64,000 bases of DNA from Membranipora membranacea (taxonomy: Eukaryota; Bryozoa; Gymnolaemata; Cheilostomatida; Membraniporidae): positions 6,882,001 through 6,946,000 of the forward strand of contig OU612065.1 in the NCBI GenBank assembly GCA_914767715.1. Direction: 5' to 3'. Positions 39,777-64,000 of the stretch are shown piece by piece. Below the pieces are notes generated by a model. It did not search any database, was not told the DNA's origin, and worked only from the letters and a program-made list of their open reading frames with translations. The translations under genes were made by a program, and so were the position numbers. Numbering within the stretch: the first letter of the stretch is position 1; each line of letters begins with the position of its first letter.

Positions 39777-42700
39777 CTACTTGCGAGCAAAATTTTTCTC
39801 TGAGGCAGCAGCTGTACGCTGTATCTTATTTCTATTTCTCCTCAGCTGGTCCTCAACAGAACTCTCGCTGGCATGTTTAGTCATCATAGGTCTGTATAAC
39901 AAAATAACCAAGGCATGATAGTGTTGTAGTCTAGGAGTCGTGTTCCTTAAAGTCACTTTGTCTAGGGGGAGAAAACTCTTGATTTTGATAAAAAATCTTA
40001 AATGTTAGAATGCGGTCAGTCTACAATATTATTTTACTGACCTTCATAGCACTATACAGTTATATACACTTACGCAATAAAATCATCTTTGTTGGCGTTT
40101 CTGGCATATTCCTCATCCTCTCTCTTCTGTTCCTCCTCGTATCGAGCCACATTCTTAGCTCTCTGCTCATCTCGATGATCAGCGTCAGCCATCATCTCCT
40201 TCAGCCGAGCTTCCTTCTCTGCAGCTGTCAGTCTGCAAAAATTAGATCAACCAATTGACCATTCTCATACCAACGTACCTAATATGTATATATCAGTGCA
40301 GTTTACTTAATTAAAACCGCTGGGAACGACCAAATTTTGTCCTAATTAAGCAGAGTTTGAATTATGTGACATCAAAATGTTTGGCTGAAGGAACCAAGTT
40401 TCCTTGTCTGAATTAGCAGGAGTTCTGAGATATAAAGTCTGAATTAAGAGGATTATACTGTAATTACAAATCACACAGAAGTAATAACTCATTATTAAGC
40501 CTAAGATATATCGATATTTTACCACAAACAACCAGGATCATTAAGATTTGGGATAGTAGCATATATATTGAAGCTGTTAACCTACCTGTCTCTAGACCTG
40601 GAGCGCCTTCTGCGTCCACCTGATCTTTGTGGTGAAGGAGATTTCTCTTTAGATTTCTTCTCGTTCACTTTTCTCCTCTTTGCATCGTGGTCTGCTTTAG
40701 CTTCTAACATAGAATCTCCTTTCTATTGGTAAAGTATAAAACGCTGCTATGAAGAAGAATTGGATCTCCCGTACAGAACACATACACAAAGAACGGAAGC
40801 TGCAGAATGTGGAAATAACTAGTAGGTTTTTTTGGTTGCTGTGCAGATCAATTGAAGGTCATGCAGTGGATTTAGAAAAAAATAAATTTTTATATTCCGA
40901 TAAACTGAAAAATTGTTTTTGATATGATCACTTGAGGCTATATGAACAATTAGGGCCATGAAGCTGGCTACTCACTGGATGCACCAAGCCATAAGAAGGC
41001 ATCTTGTTCAGCTTATCCTTCAGTTTCTCTCTCTCCTTCTCCAGTCTATCCAGAGAGCCAGCAGACTCCTCCGCATCAGAAGAGGGAGGTGTGCAGGCTG
41101 ACTTCTTTCTTCCACTGGAACTAGATAACAAAAATAAGAACAGCTTTTACTTGGGTGTTTAGCAACATATGAACATTTGGCGTTGGTGTTCTTTAGACAT
41201 CTTGCTCAATAAAATAAACATTGCCCGCAGTGAAAGTGATTATGTTAGAAGTAATCATCGAACCTTTGCTTGTCTGGTAGTTTAGGACCTATCTTCTTTT
41301 TCTTGTCACCATCGTTCTGAGAAGTTGGTTTATTTTCAGATATATTTCCACTCTCTGATCCGCTGCCTGAGCTACTACCCGACCCACTACCAGATGTGGA
41401 GCCGCTGCCTGATCCACTGGTGCTGCCGCTAGAGTCGCTGACTGAGTGCTTCCTTTTTCTCCTGAAAGTCAACAAGAGTATAATACAAATAGAAAATATG
41501 TGACAGATAATGGCGAACATTATAACTGCAGTAAAAGGTAACATAGTACAAAGTGCTGCTGGATTGAGTAAGTCTTTATACAATGCTCTATACCTGGCCT
41601 GAAGTTGTTCTCTCCTCTTCCTCCTATCCTCATCCCTATTTGGTGCCTCATCAGCAGAGCTAGAGTTTGTTGATCCATGTTTCCTATTCCTACTGCTTGG
41701 CCTCTTAGTTATCCGCACACTGTCAGTTTTTACATTATTTATATGAGCAGCCTTCCTTGGTGATTTTGATTCCCTAGCTGGCGAATGAGATCGTCTTCTG
41801 GAATGCCTGTCTGCTTGCAGTTGTGAGTTTCGTTCTCGGGTATTTCTGACGAAATCTTTGTTGGCTGGGGATGGACTGCGCCTTCTTTCTTTGTGTAGGG
41901 TTTGGTTAGTGTTGGCATGGTTTCTGGTCTTTGACCTGGAGCGACGTGATCTATCTCTGTCTCTAGAAACAGATCTCTTATGTCTGGATTTCCTATCGCT
42001 GTTAGGTGAAACCTCTGTACGTCTATCTCTAGTGGGAGAAGATCTATGCTTGGATCGACTATTATCTCTGGGAGATTGGCTTCTTTTCATCGGCTCTCGG
42101 CCCTTACTTTTTCTCTCAGGTGATTGGGATACACTTCTCCGGTGATTTCTTGAGTGGCGACCTGCCTGTTTATGTTGTTTTCTATCTGCGCTGTGACTTC
42201 TACTACGCCTACGTATCGCCTCAGCATTTTCAGAATAATCTCTAGGCTTTCTATGCGAGTCATTGTCTCTTTGGGCACGATGAGACCTCCTTGTATCATC
42301 ATGACCATGCCTCCGATCATTAATATTGTTATCACTATTTCGCTGTTTTCCATCATCATCAATTCTCCTGCTATACTCTTCACTGTATTTTCGAGAGCTT
42401 TGGTGGTCCTGGCTTTCTTCCTGCTCATTGTTATCATGTTTTGATGACTTATGAGATTTTTTCTTTTTATCATCCTCGTTCTCAGAGTCAGAGTAGAATT
42501 TCCTTCTCTTTGCCTTACCAATCAGCTCCAAATATCTGAACATAAAATTGGTAAGATAAGAAACACAGATAAAAGCAGGCAAACATTGTAGTGTCGGTAT
42601 CGATGGAACAAGGCGTTAAAGCTGTGTGAGACAGACAGACAGACAGAATGATGAGTCTAAATACTGAACAAACCTCTGTAGAAGGGATTTGTCATCATCA

Positions 42701-44332
42701 GGTAGCTTTTTCTTTTTCTTAGACTCTTGAGGCTTGACACCTTTGATAGCCATATACCTAGCGAGCAGTTCATCTCCATCCTTGCTATGTCGCTTAGAAC
42801 GAGACTTACTCTGCCTCTCCTTCAACTGATTATATAAAAGTGTAAGAAATTAATATAGGGTAGATTCGCTTCAACTAATTAACCTCAAATAAATTACCTT
42901 AATACTGTACCTGACATATAATTATCAGAAGAGAAAAATTCAGTTTTATTACATTTTATGCCTGAAAATTGTGACAAAAAACCTACAGCTTTTTCGAGTT
43001 GCTTCATTTTGACGGGATTCATGAGTAGAGCTTTTCTCGCATCTTCCTCCTTTCTCCTATAATTATATGAAGAAAGAACTCACAGATTGAAAAGAGGTCA
43101 ATAATATATGTAATATACTCTCAGTTGAATGAAATATATGCAAAATATTTTGTGCGGAATTTTTGTGCATGTGTATATGCCTTGATCTTTTATTGAATGA
43201 CCTTATTCGTCTCTATGACAGTGACAGAAGAATAAATTTGATAGACATAGTAAAGTACCTGATAGCAGCCAGAGGATCATCTCGCTGTTTGATCTGATTA
43301 ATGATTCTCTCGTTGTGTTTGACAGCATCTTCATCAAATAATGCACCAACACCAGACTCCTCTATAACCATAACATATGAAAACAAATAATATCAAAAGC
43401 TGGATATGGCTATTTGGATAGGGACCTTCAATTTTATTTGATCAACCGGTTCGATGGTAATACAAATGGTGTGGTGTACTAACAGGCGCCGTACACCATC
43501 AAGGTCATTGATGATGGATATGCCTTGCAGAAAATTCATGTTTGTTTCACATTGAGTCAACTCAAACTCATATACTGACTTTTCTCAGGAACATGCTGCC
43601 GTTCAAAGTTGTTGTCCACACGTTTGCCAAGCAGATACTCTTCTGGACCTGCTTTTTCTTTGTAAAGGAAATCAACTCGACCAGAACTGTGTAGAAAATA
43701 TCACAAAGGTAACTATAATATGGGTCATATATTCCTGTACAGATTTAGGTATTGCAAACAACTAAAGATGCATGCTAGCTATATTATGATGCGGAAAGGT
43801 TGGCAATCTTTACATAATTAAGCTGCTGCTGCCACTCAGGCAAATTTGTGCTCGTTGAATTCAGTACAGCTCCAAGATTAAGTATTGAGGCTGATCTCAG
43901 AATTATCACCTAATGGGCAAATAATTTGCACAAACTGATCTACAAAGTCAAGGTTCGAAATTAACGCAATAGGTGATGATGTCATAAATGTCCACTAGTA
44001 AGCCGGTAACTACTAGATAATTAATTTCATACCCTGATTTTGACGATCAGATTGTGCAAATTATTTGCTCATTAGGTGACAATGCTGAGATCGCAGCCTC
44101 GTAATTATATTTGTTTTAAGCTATACAGAATTTAATAAGCACACATTTGCCTGTGTGGCAGCGGTGGTTTCAGTTTCCTTCATAGCTGCATTTTGCTATT
44201 GGTATGGCAATATTATTTAACTGACAACTGTGTTACACATAAATACCTCTTTCCATCAGATGACATTTTCTCTTTATACACTTGTTTCATCTTTCTCTTT
44301 TCGTCATCATCAGCACCATCCCTGTGACTCAT
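39777..44332 (-). CDS. CWC25: CWC25-like pre-mRNA splicing factor
   Basis: CWC25 joins the spliceosome for the first catalytic step. Exons: 44247-44332, 43580-43686, 43259-43361, 42987-43056, 42674-42825, 41594-42535, 41264-41461, 40976-41120, 40586-40722, 40074-40232, 39777-39891; 2214 nt, 737 residues, all in phase. Family marks are EYLLGKRVD (N-terminal part), RKALLMNPVKMKQLEK, KMPSYGLVHP, LTAAEKEARLKEMMADADHR, and a C-terminus ending KIQRTAAASEKNFARK. A 942-nt exon encodes a long Arg/Ser-rich region, larger than in vertebrates, and another a Ser-Gly repeat. The N-terminal Cir_N helix with KSWHP, normal for the family, is not found: the first ATG starts directly before the Lys-rich helix, and no upstream exon with it is visible. 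Exons 5 and 7 use weak donors (GTTTGT, GTTCGA). If the exon-7 donor is skipped, translation stops after RFDDYF. Confidence 0.86.
40294..40462. repeat. pogo/Tigger-like miniature element in a CWC25-like intron
   Basis: It begins CAGTGCAGTTTACTTAATT and ends TTAAGAGGATTATACTG followed by TA. Internal runs such as GTCCTAATTAAG and GTCTGAATTAAG resemble the ends of Tigger/pogo DNA transposons, whose termini start CAGT and insert at TA. The ends are related but imperfect inverted repeats. No transposase is encoded. Confidence 0.5.
43825..44165. repeat. Large foldback element in CWC25-like intron 1
   Basis: Arms of about 150 bp run in reverse complement with scattered mismatches. On the left are GCTGCCACTCAGGCAAAT, GAGGCTGATCTCAG and GCAAATAATTTGCACAA; on the right the complements appear in reverse order, ending GTGGCAGCGG. 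The centre near 43990-44030 is unpaired. It fills most of the 560-bp intron. It is MITE-like; no clear target duplication is visible. Confidence 0.68.
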
Positions 44333-45733
44333 TTTCGAGGTTGGGTATGTTTCAGACAATATGAGAAAAACTGTAATAGAAATAAATTGGATCTTGAAGT
44401 TTGAGAATATTTACTCAACTTTGATTCGATGCAACCAACAACCTGGCCACTTTTTGTAAAGTAGTCATAACCAGATGCACGCAGTCACAATATTACAAAT
44501 TTGAAGGCCAAAGAACTTGAATTGAGTTGAATTGTTAAGTTTTCCTGACTATGGAACAAAATTTATTCATGCAAGAGCAACTCACTTAACTCACATTTTC
44601 AAGTTTTGTGAATAGGATAGCACAAATCACAAAATCTCCTACAGAGTTTTGAAATCCAGGTGTAAAGCAGTTGACAGAGTCATATCTGTACTAAAGCTCT
44701 GTATAAAATACTGAATTTTTTTCTAGACATCCTTATTGTGTTTTAATGTCAGTAGAGCAATTGCGCCCAAGTCAGTTTTTATCCAATTTCAATCATACAA
44801 TAGAAGTAGGAAGGAGTAACTCCTTGGAAGTAGTAGTCCTTGGGTTTGGATAGGTTGGAGGAACTAGCTAGAACTTTACTAAGAATAGAGGCTGCTTCTC
44901 AGGTCATATATATATATCCACACAATAAACCCAATTACTCCTTGATAAAACCAATTCCTCCTTGATAAAAATGTCTAGTACAGTAGCCTTGATAATAACC
45001 CAGGGATAAGGGTGTAGTATTAATCATACTTATAGTGTATACCAGCCAATGTTGATTGAATGTAGAGTATGCATCACTTCAACCAAAGATTGAATTGAAC
45101 TTGTTCTAACAACACACTATCACAAGCAAACAGAGAGAATGTCTTGGTTTAGCCATAAATACATTCATACCTGTCTTTGCTATGCAGCAAAACCTAATCT
45201 TGCCAAATATTTGGTTTGTCCAGCTACACTTGTCAAAAGATGAAAACAAAATTAGTTTTTTCTTTTTCTTTGGCTGGAAGTGTAACAAATGATAAAAACT
45301 TATGGTTAAAATTAGCTAAGAAACCTTAACAAAATTTAATACCCCCAAACTTTTTTAAGACCCAACAGCTACAATTAGGTAGCCAATTGAAATGTTGTTT
45401 AAAATATTCCTGGGCGGAACAACTTCTATCTCACTTTACTTGATTATTTATTCCAATCAAAGATTTTAGAGAAAAATATCTTCAAAGATGGCAGTGCATA
45501 TTACAAATAGAAAAACATTGCACGATATAAATAAGGAACAGCAATGTGTACATGATAACTTTTGCAGCGCATGAAGCATTATCAGGGAGTGAAATTTCCA
45601 GTGATTTTTAGCCAAAAAAATATGTGCTTTTATCATAAAATACAAAATAAAATATAATTGAGGAGTATTCCATAGCACCACAGACCCTGACTCATCTTTG
45701 CCGTGTTAGATTGCCATAAATGAAAGATATTTG
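44333..45733. promoter_or_regulatory. Shared head-to-head upstream region of CWC25-like and KDM5 genes
   Basis: The two start codons face away from each other across 1.4 kb, so both promoters must be here. An acceptor-like TTCTATTACAG on the - strand just upstream of the CWC25-like ATG (about 44374) suggests a noncoding first exon. A 17-bp direct duplication built on ACTCCTTGATAAAA is near 44937-44969. I see no strong TATA box and no Cir_N-coding exon. Confidence 0.5.
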
Positions 45734-61952
<16,219 letters not shown>

Positions 61953-63105
61953 CGTCCGAGCATCATGTCGACAGTTTCCACTCAGTAGTGTACATAATAT
62001 TCATTCAAATTATAAATTTACACATCACATAGTTGTCTTATTGTTTTCAAAGGATCAGTGTATGTATATAATAGTGTAATGTCAGATGTCTACAATAATT
62101 TAGGCCTCCGTACTGCTGAGTGTCAGATAAGCTATGATCTTTCATAGAAAATTGCGATTCATGTTTTATGCTCCATTCGCCGTGTTGTTGAGATGATGAA
62201 TTGTTACTTGACAATAACTTTTTGGGCCAATTTTAAAAATATCCCAATATTGTGTTTAGCCTTTGCTTGTACTGTAAATGTACATTTAAGAAATTTATTG
62301 TAATCTCAATAACAATGTTTTTTTTTCTTTATCTGAGTTTATTAACAAAATACAGGCATAAAGAAAAGATGTTTGGTTTGATTAGCTTTTCTTAGTGTTG
62401 GACACTAACTAAATAATATAGTATTTTTTGGGACAGTAGTGATTGGTAATGGCAAACAGCCAATGCATGGGAGGTTGCAATAATTCACATAGAAAACAAA
62501 AAAAGATGAATGCTAACAGTCGCGCATATCATAGCAAAAACTCAACGACTAGGATGTACCAACATAAATTCTGCCTAAATATTGTACAATAACACCAAAA
62601 AAAAGCATCACTACAAATCGGTACTCATCATCATTTCAACCAGGCTATGAGGCAATAGTAAAGAATACCCAGTAATCGATTACTAAGGAAAAAATTATCT
62701 AAAGAAATAATATCCAACATTAAAGATCATTATGGAAAACATTAACACTTAACCACCTATAGGAATAGGATCACTTATCAATAAAGACAGCTAAAACTAT
62801 ATAATTGCTGTCAACATCGATCGGTGCAAACAAATTTTTAAGGAAGAGAACATATGGTAGGTTATCATAACATTTAAGTAAAGTGCCTATCAGAGATATA
62901 TCGGCAAGCTAAAAGGCGAGGTTGACATTATTATATCCTATCTACATCAAATGTATATATTACAGCATGCACCAAAAGAAAATGGATACGCTTACACATA
63001 TTCGCCATTATCACATGATATTGCAGAAGTGGTTAATATTACAGGTCCACGGGAGGAGGGTCCACTAGAAGCCCGAGTCTCTATCACTCTATCACTGTTA
63101 CACGG
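61953..63105. other. Spacer between convergent KDM5 and Q-rich genes
   Basis: It holds both 3' UTRs. TTTATT at 62294-62299, AATAAA on the - strand, could serve the Q-rich gene about 800 nt after its stop. I see no coding sequence. Confidence 0.5.
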
Positions 63106-63869
63106 CTAACTAAATCCCTGATGTGCGGCAGCGGCAGAGTTACTACTATGTAAGACTTGCTGCTGTGTGATTGTAGGCTGACTAACTAGTGGTATAGTCA
63201 ATGACACGTTATTAGGCTTGTTTATAGCATTTTGCTGTTTGATTTGCATAGCAAAATTGGCCAGGTTGGCCCCGTTAGTGATATTGAATTGCTGATACTT
63301 CTGTTCACCCGAATGACTGGACTGAATGAAGTGTTGTCCCTCAGCTGGCTGTGGAGATTTAATGTCTGGAAAAGAAGACATGACCATTTATAAACCCTTT
63401 CACGACATCTTATTATAACATGACTTGAACGAGGAACAGAGCACTAAAATGTCTTCTCTCTGAAGTCCAGCTCTGCCTACATCAACACATTTTCAGTACC
63501 AGTGTCAAGATCTTTCACAAATTCAGAACTTATATGATTTTTCAAAGGCTTCTTTGAAGTTTAACAAATGATTGCCGTCAATATCACATCGAGCCTGAAG
63601 AGTGGATCATTACTACAGACAATGTAATTATCACGGGTAATAATTTTAGTGAGCTTACTATCTACTCATTCTCATGATTTACTCTAACTATATAGTAACT
63701 TACAGCGTATATTACCAGCAGAGACCTGCTGCTGGTGTAAGCTGACAGCAGGGTTAGATGACTGCTGTGGTATGATCTCCATCAGGGTCGGCTGATTCTC
63801 TATCCTATGCTGGGTTGATCCCTGATTTGTAGCCTGCATGACCATACCATTGGTAGTAGTTATCAACTC
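63106..63869 (-). CDS. Glutamine-rich protein, C-terminal part (5' end outside window)
   Basis: Two exons join in phase: 63704-63869 (ending GNIR plus one base) and 63106-63365 (stop TAG at 63106-63108). The 141 visible residues are rich in Gln, Asn and Ser with few charges (for example MQIKQQNAINKPNNV and PTITQQQVLHSSNSAAAA), the composition of activation regions in transcription factors and coactivators. No domain is visible. The upstream exons lie beyond the window edge; the intron starts at 63870. Function cannot be named from this fragment. Confidence 0.62.
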
Positions 63870-64000
63870 CTGAGACACACAAAAAGGTGGTCTTATCATA
63901 CAGCTGCCAATCTTCACAATATGTCAGTTAGCAACCAACTCAGAGGCAACTATGGACACAGTAGTGATGATTTAGAATTTTGATAACACAAAGTTTTTTT

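Noticed and set aside
41858-42145. Leucine-rich ORF on the + strand
   Set aside because: Antisense shadow of the Arg/Ser-rich exon of the CWC25-like gene; repeated RS codons read backwards give Leu-rich ORFs.

Overview
The window is intron-rich, AT-rich animal nuclear DNA. Synapsin, a complete insulin-receptor-family receptor and a KDM5 demethylase mark it as metazoan. Dense short introns (31 coding exons in the KDM5 gene), compact spacing and miniature foldback repeats suggest an invertebrate, most likely early-branching such as a sponge. The phylum is inference, not something the sequence proves.

Layout: (1) 1-1688, + strand: 3' end of a synapsin gene. (2) 5369-18461, - strand: complete insulin/IGF-receptor-like tyrosine kinase, 23 coding exons, 1652 residues, tail-to-tail with synapsin. 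(3) 18462-22934: spacer with several foldback elements flanked by direct repeats. (4) 22935-24146, + strand: unrecognised basic 284-residue protein, 3 exons. (5) 25942-34897, + strand: SPATA18/MIEAP-like mitochondrial quality-control protein, 6 exons. (6) 36225-38455, - strand: RASL12-like small GTPase, 4 exons. (7) 39777-44332, - strand: CWC25-like spliceosome factor, 11 exons. (8) 45734-61952, + strand: complete KDM5 histone H3K4 demethylase, 31 exons, 1832 residues, head-to-head with CWC25. (9) 63106 to the window edge, - strand: 3' end of a glutamine-rich protein, tail-to-tail with KDM5.

Exon models were built by hand from GT/AG sites, reading phase and family resemblance. For each complete gene the exon lengths sum to a multiple of three and every junction keeps frame. 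The genes are a normal unlinked set (synaptic vesicle, growth-factor receptor, mitophagy, Ras-like signalling, splicing, chromatin), with no operon-like logic. The least expected material is between and inside genes: at least two families of very small palindromic elements present in two copies each with clear 7-8 bp target duplications, three larger foldbacks flanked by 9-14 bp direct repeats, pogo/Tigger-like elements, a tRNA-derived SINE, and an in-phase cryptic terminal exon inside the KDM5 JmjC region. I found no CRISPR array, rRNA gene or functional tRNA gene.
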